From: Bacilli bacterium
GTDB taxonomy: Bacteria > Bacillota_I > Bacilli_A > RF39 > UBA660
DNA length: 64,000 nt
Direction: 5' to 3'
NCBI GenBank assembly: GCA_017541445.1
Contig: JAFXZC010000012.1
Span: forward strand, 62,001 to 126,000
Position numbers and translations under genes: made by a program. Shown here in pieces: positions 26,544-36,083 of this stretch (position 1 is the stretch's first letter; every line of letters begins with the position of its first letter). The notes under the pieces were generated by a model, which saw only the letters and a program-made list of their open reading frames with translations, did not search any database and was not told the DNA's origin.

Positions 26544-27134
26544 ATGAAAGATCCAGGATTTTATGTCTATTTTGCAAGACCAATAATAAAATTTTTAATG
26601 AAATTAGTATATCATCCTACATATATAGGATTAGAAAATATACCAGAAAGTGGAAGAATAGTATTAGCAGGAAATCATACTAATAATGTAGATTGTTGGT
26701 TATTAATAAGTTCTACAAAAAGATGTATCCATTTCTTAGCAAAAGATTCATTAAATAAAGGATGGAAAGGATATCTATTTAGAGGAATGGGTATTATACC
26801 TGTAGATAGAACTATTCATGATAAAGGAGCTTTAATGGCTGCTATAAATGGCTTAAAAGAAGAAAAATGTATAGGAATCTTCCCAGAAGGAACTATAAAT
26901 AGAACAACAGATACAGTAATGCCTTTTAAAATAGGAGCAGTAAAAATGGCACATGATACAGATACATATATCGTACCATTTACTATAAAAGGTAAATATA
27001 AACCATTTAAGAATGATTTAACTATAGAATTCTTAACACCTTTTAAACCAACAGATGATAACTTAGATTTGGAAAATCAACGATTATCGACTATAATAAG
27101 AGATAACTTGGAAAGGAAAAGATCCAAAAAATGA
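26544..27134 (+). CDS. 1-acyl-glycerol-3-phosphate acyltransferase (PlsC family), 196 aa
   Basis: Motif I is NH45TNNVD50 (HX4D), motif III is FPEGTINR, and the order and length match short bacterial LPA acyltransferases. It transfers an acyl chain to lysophosphatidic acid at the membrane to make phosphatidic acid. It begins 4 bases after the sensor kinase gene behind AAGGAGTGATAAT and overlaps the ligase gene by 4 bases. A second PlsC-type gene lies just beyond the ligase. Confidence 0.9.
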   Translation: MKDPGFYVYFARPIIKFLMKLVYHPTYIGLENIPESGRIVLAGNHTNNVDCWLLISSTKRCIHFLAKDSLNKGWKGYLFRGMGIIPVDRTIHDKGALMAAINGLKEEKCIGIFPEGTINRTTDTVMPFKIGAVKMAHDTDTYIVPFTIKGKYKPFKNDLTIEFLTPFKPTDDNLDLENQRLSTIIRDNLERKRSKK

Positions 27135-28906
27135 ACAAGTTAAGAATTTATAATAAAATAAAAAATACTTTTATAAAAGTATTTAAACATCATGATCCAG
27201 AAAGACCATGGTTAGATTATTATTCAAGAGAAGAAAGAAAAATAAAATTTACAGATAAATCTATCTATAATTATATGGTAGAACAAGTAGGTAATGATAA
27301 AGATTTTATAGTATTAAATTACTTTGAAAATAGAATAAGTTACCATGATTTCTTTAAAAATATTAAAATATGTGCAAGAGCATTAAGAGAATTTGGAGTA
27401 AAACCAGGTGATGTAGTAACTATCTGTTTACCTAATATGCCAGAAGCAATATATATATTTTATGCATGTAATAAAATAGGTGCAGTAGCAGATATTATCC
27501 ATCCATTATCTAGTCCAGAACAAGTTAAACATTATTTAAAAGAATCACAATCAAGATATTTATTCTTAGTTGATTTTAACTATGCAAAATTAAAAGATGT
27601 CTTACCAGAAACATTAGTATATAAAACTATATTAATATCACCTAAAGAAAGTATGCCTTATCCATTATCAATAGGATATACTCTAACAAGAAGTATTAAA
27701 ACTAAAAAACCAAGAATTACAGATACATCATATATGAATTGGAAACAATTCTTAAATGTAGGTGGAAATAGTAAAAAAGAATATAATGCAGATGTTAAAC
27801 CAGATGATTTAGCATTAATTCTACATAGTGGAGGAACAACAGGTACACCAAAAGGTATTATGATATCTAACTATTCATTTAATGCAATAGCTCAACAAAG
27901 TGGAGTTAACGTTATAGATGTAAGACCAAAAGATAAAATATTAACTATCTTACCAATATTCCATGGATTTGGCTTAGGTATCTGTGTACATACACCAATA
28001 TGTTTAAAAGTAGAAACTATTTTAATGCCAGAATATGATGCAAATAGATTTTATAAAATATGGAAAAATGATAAACCAAATGTCATATTAGGAGTACCAA
28101 CATTATGGGAAGGTATGATGTCTAATAAAAAATTTGATAAAGTAAATATGTCTCAATTAAAATATATAATTAGTGGAGGAGACTATTTAACAATATCAGC
28201 AGAAAATAGAATAAATACATTCTTACATCAACATGGAGCTAAAGTAAATATCTTAAAAGGATATGGAATGACAGAATCAGTTGCAGCAACATGTTATACA
28301 TTCCCTGGAACTAATGAACCAGGTAGTATAGGTATCCCTATGGTAGGAAATACATATAAGATTTGTGATCCAGAAACTAATGAAGAATTAGATTTTGGTG
28401 AAGAAGGAGAAATCTGTGTATATGGACCTACATTAATGATGGGTTATCTAAATAATAAAAAAGAAACAGATATGGTCTTAAGAAAACATAAAGATCGTAA
28501 AAAATGGTTACATACAGGAGATATAGGATATATAGCACCTAATGGAATAGTATATTATACACAAAGATTAAAAAGAATGATTGTAGTATCAGGATTTAAT
28601 GTATATCCATCAGTAATAGAAACTACTATATCTAAACATGAAGCAGTATCTAAAGTATGTGTAATAGGTATACCACATCCATATAAAATGCATGTACCTA
28701 AAGCCTTCGTAGTATTAAAAGAAGGCTATAAACCATCTAATAAAATTAAAAAAGAAATATTAGAACTATGTAAACAAGATTTATCAGTATATTCTATACC
28801 AAAAGATATAGAATTTAGAGATGATTTACCAAAAACACTATATAATAAAGTTGATTATAAATCATTAGAAAAAGAGGAGGAATTAAAACGTGAACAAGAA
28901 AAATAA
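27131..28906 (+). CDS. AMP-forming acyl-CoA/acyl-ACP ligase, 591 aa
   Basis: A full-length ANL-superfamily enzyme. The phosphate-binding loop is LHSGGTTGTPKGI (about residues 235-247), the second motif GYGMTES, the hinge and adenylate contacts YTQRLKRMIVVSG, and the C-terminal catalytic Lys region KTLYNKVDYK. The family activates carboxylic acids, commonly fatty acids, as acyl-AMP and then as thioesters. Its place between two glycerolipid acyltransferases suggests that it activates fatty acids for phospholipid synthesis. It overlaps both neighbours. Confidence 0.9.
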   Translation: MNKLRIYNKIKNTFIKVFKHHDPERPWLDYYSREERKIKFTDKSIYNYMVEQVGNDKDFIVLNYFENRISYHDFFKNIKICARALREFGVKPGDVVTICLPNMPEAIYIFYACNKIGAVADIIHPLSSPEQVKHYLKESQSRYLFLVDFNYAKLKDVLPETLVYKTILISPKESMPYPLSIGYTLTRSIKTKKPRITDTSYMNWKQFLNVGGNSKKEYNADVKPDDLALILHSGGTTGTPKGIMISNYSFNAIAQQSGVNVIDVRPKDKILTILPIFHGFGLGICVHTPICLKVETILMPEYDANRFYKIWKNDKPNVILGVPTLWEGMMSNKKFDKVNMSQLKYIISGGDYLTISAENRINTFLHQHGAKVNILKGYGMTESVAATCYTFPGTNEPGSIGIPMVGNTYKICDPETNEELDFGEEGEICVYGPTLMMGYLNNKKETDMVLRKHKDRKKWLHTGDIGYIAPNGIVYYTQRLKRMIVVSGFNVYPSVIETTISKHEAVSKVCVIGIPHPYKMHVPKAFVVLKEGYKPSNKIKKEILELCKQDLSVYSIPKDIEFRDDLPKTLYNKVDYKSLEKEEELKREQEK

Positions 28907-29549
28907 TCCCAATCATCCAAAAGGATACAAATTTTTTAGAGGCGTTTTAGGACCTATATTTAGATTCTATTATCATCCTACTGTTATTAATAAAGAAGTA
29001 ATACCTAATGAAGGACCAATATTACTAGTAGGTAATCATAAACATATAATGGATCAATGCTCTATAGTAATATCTACTAAAAGAGTAATAAATTATATGG
29101 CTAAAAAAGAATATTTTGATAATAAAAAAGTAGCATGGTTCTTTAAAATGTCTGGTTGTATCTGTGTAGATAGAGCTAATCATGGAGGAGACTCTAAAGA
29201 AATAGCTCTAGAAGTATTAAAAAATAATGGAGCAATAGGTTTATTCCCAGAAGGAACTAGAATTAAAACAAAAGAAAAATTAATGTTAGATTTTAAATTT
29301 GGTACTGTATCAATGGCTCAAAAAACTGGAGCTACTATTATTCCTTATGGTATTACAGGAGATTATAAATTTAGAAGTAAAAACTTAATGGTAAGATTTG
29401 GAAAACCTATGAAAGTAGGACCAAATGAAGATTTAGAAAAAGCTAATAAAAAATTATATAAAGAAATAGAATCTTTACTAAAGAAAAATCTAAAAGAAAC
29501 AAATAGAACTTTAGAAGAAGAAATGAATAGTCATATGGAGGAATCATAA
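28890..29549 (+). CDS. Second PlsC-family acyltransferase, 219 aa
   Basis: NHKHIMD (HX4D) and FPEGTR define the family. The N-terminus FFRGVLGPIFRFYYHP resembles that of the 26544 protein, so the two are paralogs with different motifs and perhaps different acyl positions or chain preference. The start is GTG at 28890, 9 bases after GAGGAGG, inside the end of the ligase gene. The CobW gene starts in a TAATG overlap at its end. Confidence 0.9.
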   Translation: MNKKNNPNHPKGYKFFRGVLGPIFRFYYHPTVINKEVIPNEGPILLVGNHKHIMDQCSIVISTKRVINYMAKKEYFDNKKVAWFFKMSGCICVDRANHGGDSKEIALEVLKNNGAIGLFPEGTRIKTKEKLMLDFKFGTVSMAQKTGATIIPYGITGDYKFRSKNLMVRFGKPMKVGPNEDLEKANKKLYKEIESLLKKNLKETNRTLEEEMNSHMEES

Positions 29550-30721
29550 TGTTTAAAAAGAAGAATAAAAAGAGTATACCTATTACTTTATTAACAGGAT
29601 ACTTAGGTAGTGGAAAAACAACATTATTAAACCATATACTAAGTAATCAAGAAGGCTATAAAATAGCTGTAATAGTAAATGATATTGGAGAAGTAAATAT
29701 CGATGAAAAACTAATAGCTAAAGAAGGAATAGTTAATACAAAAGATGATTCCTTAGTACCATTACAAAATGGCTGTATATGTTGTACATTAAAAACAGAT
29801 TTAATAGAACAAATAAATTCTATTATAGATACTAATAAATTTGATTATATTATTATAGAAGCATCTGGTATCTGTGAACCAATACCTATAGCTCAAACTA
29901 TTACTGCTATGCAAGATGCATATAAAAGATATAATATGCCAGAATTATGTTATTTAGATTCAATTATATCTGTAGTAGATGCTAAAAGAATGGCAGATGA
30001 ATTTACTAAAGATGTCGATTTATTACATGATCATATAGATGAAGAAGATATAGAAAACTTAATTATTCAACAAATAGAATTCTGTAATGTAATAGTACTA
30101 AATAAAATAGATGAAGTATCTTCATCTGAATTAGATAAAGTAAAAGAAGTAATAACAGCATTAGCTCCATCAGCAGAGATAATAGAAACAAATTATTCTA
30201 AAGTACCAATGGATAAAATATTAGAAAAAAGAAGATTTGATTTTGAGAAAGCAGCAACATCTTCTGGTTGGTATGCAGAACTATCTAAAGATGAAGATGA
30301 CGACGATGATGACCATGATCATCATGAACATCATCATGATCATGAACATGGTGAAGTAGAAGAATATGGTATTAATACATTCGTCTATTATAGAAGAGAA
30401 CCAATGGATAGACAAAAATTCTTTGATTATTGTGATAAAGCATGGCCTCGTAAAATAATAAGAGTAAAAGGAATACTATATTTTAAAGATGAAAAAGATA
30501 TGTCTTATATGTTTGAACAAGCTGGAACCCTTAAAAATATAATGGAAGCAGGTAACTGGTTAGCTGCTGAACCTCCAGAATTACAAGAACAAGTCTTATC
30601 ACAAAATCCTGATATAGAAAAAGATTGGGATGAATTCTATGGAGATAGAATGGTAAAACTTGTATATATTGGACAAGGAATCGATAAAGAAGAAATATCA
30701 AAAGAATTAGATAAAATCTAA
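29549..30721 (+). CDS. CobW/COG0523-type GTPase, metal chaperone-like, 390 aa
   Basis: Walker A GYLGSGKT (17-24), the family metal motif GCICCTL, Walker B-like IIEASGICEP and NKID confirm a CobW GTPase. A histidine- and aspartate-rich stretch near residues 249-268 (DDDDDHDHHEHHHDHEH) probably binds zinc or another metal. The C-terminal CobW_C domain follows (YRREPMDRQKFFDYCDKAWP...RVKGILYF...DRMVKLVYIGQGID). The family delivers metals to target enzymes. Its position at the end of the acyltransferase operon is unusual. Confidence 0.9.
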   Translation: MFKKKNKKSIPITLLTGYLGSGKTTLLNHILSNQEGYKIAVIVNDIGEVNIDEKLIAKEGIVNTKDDSLVPLQNGCICCTLKTDLIEQINSIIDTNKFDYIIIEASGICEPIPIAQTITAMQDAYKRYNMPELCYLDSIISVVDAKRMADEFTKDVDLLHDHIDEEDIENLIIQQIEFCNVIVLNKIDEVSSSELDKVKEVITALAPSAEIIETNYSKVPMDKILEKRRFDFEKAATSSGWYAELSKDEDDDDDDHDHHEHHHDHEHGEVEEYGINTFVYYRREPMDRQKFFDYCDKAWPRKIIRVKGILYFKDEKDMSYMFEQAGTLKNIMEAGNWLAAEPPELQEQVLSQNPDIEKDWDEFYGDRMVKLVYIGQGIDKEEISKELDKI

Positions 30722-30755
30722 TTCTTTTTTATGTTATAATTAATACGGTGATTAT

Positions 30756-31574
30756 ATGAAAAAGAATTATAATGATAAATTCCATTTTAAAACTAAAGGA
30801 TGGATATGGGGATCTATATGGCCTAGTTTATTATATTTAGGATTATCAATAATAATTGGTTTTATAGGAGGAATAATAGCAGCTATAGTATCTCATAATA
30901 ATGGAACACCTGTTATGGAAATAGCATTATCAGGTAAATTTAATTTAATAATGACTATAATAGTACAAATATTAACAATAGCAGTAGTATTACCATTCTA
31001 TTTATATAATAGAAAACATTATTATCCAAAACCAAAACAAAAACCATCTATAAAAATAATAATCTATTCAATATTTTTTATCTTCTTAGTAGGTATTCCA
31101 TCAGATTACTTATTATCTTTTATAAAAGAACACTTTATAAGTAATGAAACAGGATTAGATTTGGTAAATAATATAATATCAGATGCCCCTATAGTAATAT
31201 CATTAATATCAGTAGTAATATTAGCTCCTATAACAGAAGAATTAATGATAAGAGGACTAACTCTTAATAAATTATTAAGTAAAAAAAGTGTATTATTCTC
31301 AGTATTAGCATCAGGTATTATCTTTGGTGTAATTCATATGAATATCTTACAAGGAATATTTGCAGCAATAGCAGGATTTGCTTTAGCATATGTATTTATA
31401 AAAACAAAATCAATAATACCATGTATAATATGTCATTTTGCAAATAATTTATTAGCTTTAATAGAAATAAATATGACAGATAAACAAATATTAATATTTT
31501 CTATAGTATTAATGATAATATCTATAGTTCCAACATATTTATTAATAAAAGAAAAAGAAATAGAATATGAATAA
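30756..31574 (+). CDS. CPBP-family intramembrane protease (CAAX-type), 272 aa
   Basis: About seven membrane segments. The catalytic motifs are EELMIRGL (EExxxR-type), FGVIHMN (FxxxH) and CHFANNLLALIE (HxxxN-like), in the expected order. Members cleave membrane peptides or act in bacteriocin immunity; the substrate is unknown. Monocistronic, with an extended -10 promoter (TATGTTATAAT near 30731) and its own terminator. Confidence 0.9.
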   Translation: MKKNYNDKFHFKTKGWIWGSIWPSLLYLGLSIIIGFIGGIIAAIVSHNNGTPVMEIALSGKFNLIMTIIVQILTIAVVLPFYLYNRKHYYPKPKQKPSIKIIIYSIFFIFLVGIPSDYLLSFIKEHFISNETGLDLVNNIISDAPIVISLISVVILAPITEELMIRGLTLNKLLSKKSVLFSVLASGIIFGVIHMNILQGIFAAIAGFALAYVFIKTKSIIPCIICHFANNLLALIEINMTDKQILIFSIVLMIISIVPTYLLIKEKEIEYE

Positions 31575-31600
31575 AAAGACTACTTAGTAGTCTTTTTTAT
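31575..31600 (+). terminator. Rho-independent terminator
   Basis: AAAGACTAC-TTA-GTAGTCTTTTTT, followed closely by the promoter region of gpmI. Confidence 0.85.
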
Positions 31601-31631
31601 GATAAAATAATATACATAGAAGAGGTGGGTT

Positions 31632-33149
31632 ATGAAACCATTAGTATTATGCATCTTAGATGGTTGTGGTCTAAGAGAAGAAACAGACGGAAACGCCTTT
31701 AAAAATGCAAACAAACCAACATTAGATATGTTGGTAGAAAAGTATCCACATAGCCAATTACTAGCTAGTGGACCAGCCGTTGGCTTACCAGAAGGCCAAA
31801 TGGGAACAAGTGAAGTAGGACATATGAACCTAGGAGCAGGAAGAGTTGCTTTGCAACCTCTTCAAGCAATAACAAGTTCAATAGAAGATAAATCATTCTT
31901 TACAAATGAAAAAATATTAGAAGTAATAAATCATGTAAAAGAAAATAAATCTAATCTACATTTATTTGGTTTATTATCTGATGGAGGAGTACATTCTCAT
32001 ATAAAACATCTATTAGCATTATTAGATCTATGTAAAGAACAAGGATTAGAAAATGTTTATCTAGATTTATGTTTAGATGGAAGAGATACATATGAAAAAA
32101 GTGCTTTAACTTATTTAGATCAATTACAAGAACATATGGATAAAATAGGTTTAGGCAAAATATCTACTATCTCAGGAAGATATTATGGAATGGATAGAGA
32201 TAATAACTTTGATAGATTAAAAAAGAGTTATGATGCTATATGTTATGGAGAAGCACCTGTATTTGCAGATTATAAATCTCTAATAGAAGAAAACTACAAT
32301 AATGGAGTGTTTGACGAATTTGTAATACCAGGTATTATAAATAAATGTCCATTATCAGATAATGATGGAATAATAACATTTAATTTTAGAAAAGATCGTA
32401 TAAGAGAAATGTTTACATTATTATCTAATCCAACAGAGTATGAGCCACAAGCTAATGAAAAAGAATTAGAAGTAAAACATTATAATAATTTAAAAACATT
32501 AACTATGTTCCCAGTAACAGAAACAGTAAAATCTCCTCATGCATTTAATGATTTAGATTTAAAAAATATCTTAGTAGATTATTTACATGAAAAAGGATTA
32601 AGTCAATTTAGAATAGCAGAAACAGAAAAATATCCACATGTAACATTCTTCTTTGATGGTGGTAAAGAAGTAGAATATGATGATATGAAAAAGATTATCA
32701 TCCCATCACCAAAAGTAGCTACATATGATCTAAAACCAGAAATGTCTGTTTATGAAGTAACAGATGCTTTCTTAGAAAATGTAGATAAATATGATGTAAC
32801 TATTATGAATTTAGCAAATGGTGATATGGTAGGACATACAGGAGTATATGAAGCAGCTGTACAAGCTGTAGAAGATATGGATAAATGTATGGCTAAAATA
32901 TATGATAAAGTAAATTCATTAGGTGGAGTATTAATCATCATAGCAGATCATGGAAATTGTGATATGATGTGGGATGAAAATCATAAACCAGTAACAAGTC
33001 ATACTACTAATCCAGTACCATGTATTATTACAAAAGAAGGAATTAAGATAAAAGATGGTAAATTAGCTGATATAGCACCAACTATGTTAGAACTATTAAA
33101 TTTACCACAACCTGAAGAAATGACAGGAGAGTCATTGATTGTAAAATAA
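31632..33149 (+). CDS. gpmI: 2,3-bisphosphoglycerate-independent phosphoglycerate mutase, 505 aa
   Basis: Interconverts 3- and 2-phosphoglycerate in glycolysis using two metal ions. D10 in ILDGCG and the phospho-serine S60 in GQMGTSEVGH are visible, as are GVHSH, DGRDT, GRYYGMDRD, the C-terminal metal ligands in ANGDMVGHTG, and ADHGNCDMM. Length is standard (about 510). The upstream part (31690-31870) has somewhat higher GC and a non-AGA codon mix, as expected for a well-expressed gene. Single gene with GAGGTGGGT as Shine-Dalgarno. Confidence 0.97.
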   Translation: MKPLVLCILDGCGLREETDGNAFKNANKPTLDMLVEKYPHSQLLASGPAVGLPEGQMGTSEVGHMNLGAGRVALQPLQAITSSIEDKSFFTNEKILEVINHVKENKSNLHLFGLLSDGGVHSHIKHLLALLDLCKEQGLENVYLDLCLDGRDTYEKSALTYLDQLQEHMDKIGLGKISTISGRYYGMDRDNNFDRLKKSYDAICYGEAPVFADYKSLIEENYNNGVFDEFVIPGIINKCPLSDNDGIITFNFRKDRIREMFTLLSNPTEYEPQANEKELEVKHYNNLKTLTMFPVTETVKSPHAFNDLDLKNILVDYLHEKGLSQFRIAETEKYPHVTFFFDGGKEVEYDDMKKIIIPSPKVATYDLKPEMSVYEVTDAFLENVDKYDVTIMNLANGDMVGHTGVYEAAVQAVEDMDKCMAKIYDKVNSLGGVLIIIADHGNCDMMWDENHKPVTSHTTNPVPCIITKEGIKIKDGKLADIAPTMLELLNLPQPEEMTGESLIVK

Positions 33150-33189
33150 TAAAAAAATATGATATACTTATACTAGAAGGTAATGCAAA

Positions 33190-33714
33190 ATGAATGAAAA
33201 AGTAAAAATATATTTTATATTATCTTATACTGGAACTATACTTTCTAGATTAGTAAGAATCTTTACTAAAGATGAATTTTGTCATGTATCTTTATCTCTA
33301 GATAAGAATCTTACAAAGATGTATTCTTTTGGAAGAATAAATCCATATATACCATTCTTAGGAGGATTCGTACACGAATCACCTAAATGGGGAACATTTA
33401 AAAGATTTAAAAATACCCAAGCAAGAATAATATCATGTGAAGTAACCAAAGAACAATATAATAAAATAGAACAAACTATTAAAAAGTTCTCTGTAGAAAA
33501 AAAGAATTATAGTTTCAATATAATAGGACTAATAGGTGTAAAATTACATAAAAAAATCCAAAGAGCAAATCATTTCTATTGTGCAGAATTTATTAAGTAC
33601 TTAGTAGAACAAGCTGATCTAGATTATGAATTACCAGAAATAATTAGACCACAAGATTTTGCATCAATTCCATCAGAAATAATTTATCAAGGATTATTAA
33701 AACAATATAATTAA
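33190..33714 (+). CDS. YiiX-like permuted papain-fold hydrolase, 174 aa
   Basis: FCHVSLSL near residue 35 carries the catalytic His and FYCAEFIKYL near residue 132 the catalytic Cys, in the His-before-Cys order of the permuted NlpC/P60 (YaeF/YiiX) group. There is no signal peptide, so it is probably cytoplasmic. Family members are thiol peptidases, amidases or lipid-processing enzymes; the substrate is unknown. A terminator follows. Confidence 0.75.
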   Translation: MNEKVKIYFILSYTGTILSRLVRIFTKDEFCHVSLSLDKNLTKMYSFGRINPYIPFLGGFVHESPKWGTFKRFKNTQARIISCEVTKEQYNKIEQTIKKFSVEKKNYSFNIIGLIGVKLHKKIQRANHFYCAEFIKYLVEQADLDYELPEIIRPQDFASIPSEIIYQGLLKQYN

Positions 33715-33741
33715 AACATTAGAATTATCTAATGTTTTTTT
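33713..33741 (+). terminator. Rho-independent terminator
   Basis: AAACATTAGA-ATTA-TCTAATGTTT followed by TTTT. Confidence 0.85.
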
Positions 33742-33794
33742 ATATCTTTAAAAGAAATATATTTTTTGATAATATTAATATAGTAGGTGATTAT

Positions 33795-34508
33795 ATGTTT
33801 AGTAAAGATTCTAAATTAAAAATACTCTTAATAGTAGGATTTATTCTAATAGCATTAGGAGTATCAGTATATAAAAACTATGATAGTAAACAATCTAATG
33901 GAAGAGATATAAATAAAAAGCAATTAAGAATAGAAGAAACAAGAATAATAATAAGAAGTTCTAGTAATGAAAAATCAACTTCCTTAGGTTATGTATATAA
34001 AGGAGAAATATATACTATCTTAGAAGAAGATAATGATTGGTATAAAATAACTACTAATACAGATATAACTGGTTGGATCTATGGAGGAGAAAACTATATA
34101 TATTTATATCAAACATCAGAAAAAGATATAGAAAAAGAAAATAAAGAAGAATCATATTCTCTAGAAATACTAAAAGACTATTTAGAAGATAATTATACAT
34201 ATATAAATAATACTTATCAAAGAGAAGAAAATAATACTAAATATATCTTTAATCTAAATAGAAATGAATATAAAGTAATAAATAATATAGAAATAACATA
34301 TAATTATTCAACAAAAGAAATGCAATATAAAGAAAATAATATAATAGTAGTATGGAATACTAAAACAAATGAAATAACTTCTGAAATAGATAAAGATACA
34401 GCACATAATATTGTTAATAATACAATGAAAAAAGAATATGAAACATTTAAAAATATCTTAATAGATTTAAATATAGAAGAAGATGAACTAATAAAAAAAG
34501 AGGTATAA
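33795..34508 (+). CDS. Membrane-anchored SH3-domain protein, 237 aa
   Basis: A signal anchor (residues 8-24) is followed by a bacterial SH3 domain (about 45-105: TRIIIRSSSNEKSTSLGYVYKGE...WYKI...GWIYG) and then an acidic, Asn/Tyr-rich C-terminal domain. SH3b domains usually bind wall peptides, so it likely faces the cell wall. The start at 33795 follows TAGGTGATTAT; the frame is open upstream but without such a site. It shares a terminator with mgtE. Confidence 0.8.
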   Translation: MFSKDSKLKILLIVGFILIALGVSVYKNYDSKQSNGRDINKKQLRIEETRIIIRSSSNEKSTSLGYVYKGEIYTILEEDNDWYKITTNTDITGWIYGGENYIYLYQTSEKDIEKENKEESYSLEILKDYLEDNYTYINNTYQREENNTKYIFNLNRNEYKVINNIEITYNYSTKEMQYKENNIIVVWNTKTNEITSEIDKDTAHNIVNNTMKKEYETFKNILIDLNIEEDELIKKEV

Positions 34509-34522
34509 ACCTCTTTTTTAAA
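34495..34522. terminator. Bidirectional terminator
   Basis: AAAAAGAGGT-ATAA-ACCTCTTTTT between convergent genes. Confidence 0.85.
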
Positions 34523-35855
34523 TACCTAAAACAGCACCAGCTATATAGAAATATATTAGTAATGCACAAGCATCTACTATTGTAGTAATAAATGGAGAAG
34601 CCATAACAGCTGGATCAAAACCTATCTTTTTAGCAAACATAGGTAAAGAAGAACCAATTACTTTAGCTAAAACAACAACACATACTAATGTTAAACAAAC
34701 AGTAGCAGCTACTTTATAAGTAACACCATCTATAACTAATAATTTACCAAAATTACATATAGCTAAAGTAATAGCACATAATACAGCAACTCTTATTTCT
34801 TTCCATAATACTTTTAAAATATCTTTAAATTCAATTTGATTTAAAGAAAGAGCACGAATAATACTAACACTAGCTTGACCACCTGCATTACCACCAGTAT
34901 CCATAATCATTGGAATAAATGCAGTTAATATTGCACAAGCAGCTAACTTATCTTCAAATCCTTGAATAATCTTACCAGTAAATGTAGCAGATATCATTAA
35001 TAATAATAACCAAGGAATTCTAGCTTTATAAGTTTTAAAAATACCTGTATTATCATAACTATCATCAGTAGGTAAAATAGCAGCCATCTTTTGCATATCT
35101 TCAGTAGCTTCAGCTTCCATAATATCAACTATATCATCAATAGTAATAATACCAACTAAACGTTGTTCCTTATCAACAACAGGTAAAGTAGAATAGTCAT
35201 AATCTCTAAACATCTTAGCAACTTCTTCTTGATCCATCATAGTAGTAATATAATGTTCACAATCATTCATAACATCATCTATTAAACTATCTAAATCATT
35301 AGTAAGTAACTCTTTAACATCAACTCTACCTAATAACTTTCTATGTTCATCAGTAACAAAACAACAATCATAAGAAACAAAATCTTCTTTTTGTTTTCTA
35401 ATTCTATCAATAGATTCTTTTAAAGTTAAACCTTTTTTTAAATGTATATATTCAATAGCCATTAAACTACCAGCACTATTTTCTGGATATTTTAATAACT
35501 TATTAATAGTATTTCTAGTATCAGCATCTACATTAGAAAGTAAAGATGTTACCATAGTAGCTGGCATTTCATCAAATAAATCAGCAGCATCATCAGTAAA
35601 CATATCTTCAATAATTACTTTAGATTCTTTTCTAGTCAAAGAAGCAATCAATTCTACTTGAACATGATCATCTAAATTAACAAATACATCAGTAGCAATA
35701 TTTTTCGGCAATAATCTAAATACCTGCATTAGCTCTGTACTTGGTAATTCCTCTATCAAGGAGGCTATATCAAACTCATTCATTTCTAATAATATTTTTT
35801 TAGCTTCACTTAATTTTTTAGAAGCTATTAACTCTTTTAAGTTTTCTAATTCCAC
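34518..35855 (-). CDS. mgtE: Magnesium transporter MgtE, 445 aa
   Basis: The cytoplasmic N domain (about 1-125, with repeated L-P-x-x-x-A-x-x-V/I-F), two CBS domains (about 130-245, including DYSTLPVVD and GIITIDDIVDIMEAEATEDM) and a five-helix membrane domain (PWLLLLMISATFTG, IMDTGGNAGGQASVSIIRAL, KVIGSSLPM, DPAVMASPF) are complete. The CBS domains act as a Mg sensor that closes the channel. The GTG at 35855 follows GAAGGAGTGATTAGG; a longer reading from 35891 has no site. I see no M-box or other riboswitch in the leader. Confidence 0.95.
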   Translation of the reverse strand: MELENLKELIASKKLSEAKKILLEMNEFDIASLIEELPSTELMQVFRLLPKNIATDVFVNLDDHVQVELIASLTRKESKVIIEDMFTDDAADLFDEMPATMVTSLLSNVDADTRNTINKLLKYPENSAGSLMAIEYIHLKKGLTLKESIDRIRKQKEDFVSYDCCFVTDEHRKLLGRVDVKELLTNDLDSLIDDVMNDCEHYITTMMDQEEVAKMFRDYDYSTLPVVDKEQRLVGIITIDDIVDIMEAEATEDMQKMAAILPTDDSYDNTGIFKTYKARIPWLLLLMISATFTGKIIQGFEDKLAACAILTAFIPMIMDTGGNAGGQASVSIIRALSLNQIEFKDILKVLWKEIRVAVLCAITLAICNFGKLLVIDGVTYKVAATVCLTLVCVVVLAKVIGSSLPMFAKKIGFDPAVMASPFITTIVDACALLIYFYIAGAVLGI

Positions 35856-35957
35856 CCTAATCACTCCTTCACTAAAGATAACGTTAATCATTGATAAAAC
35901 TTCTAAAATAGTATATACTAACTAATTAAGAAGGGTTGGCTAACAGGGGGAGATAAC

Positions 35958-36083
35958 ATGAATATACAATCTATAATTATCTTTTTGTTAGCTATATCAA
36001 CAATACTTGTTTCTTCTACCTATAGTTTAACATTAACTAAAAAAAATAACAAACCATTTATGAAATGGGGTGTTATTTTATGA
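35958..36083 (+). CDS. Small membrane protein, 41 aa
   Basis: An ATG behind GGGGGAGATAAC encodes a hydrophobic N-terminus (about residues 6-26, IIIFLLAISTILVSSTYSLTL) then a Lys/Asn tail ending in WGVIL. It stops at a TGA that overlaps the start of the YfhO-like gene (ATGA). The strong ribosome-binding site and the overlap suggest a real gene or a translational coupler. Family unknown. Confidence 0.6.
   Translation: MNIQSIIIFLLAISTILVSSTYSLTLTKKNNKPFMKWGVIL

Noticed and set aside
35856..35957. M-box riboswitch upstream of mgtE
   Set aside because: The leader has none of the conserved M-box segments and is too short.
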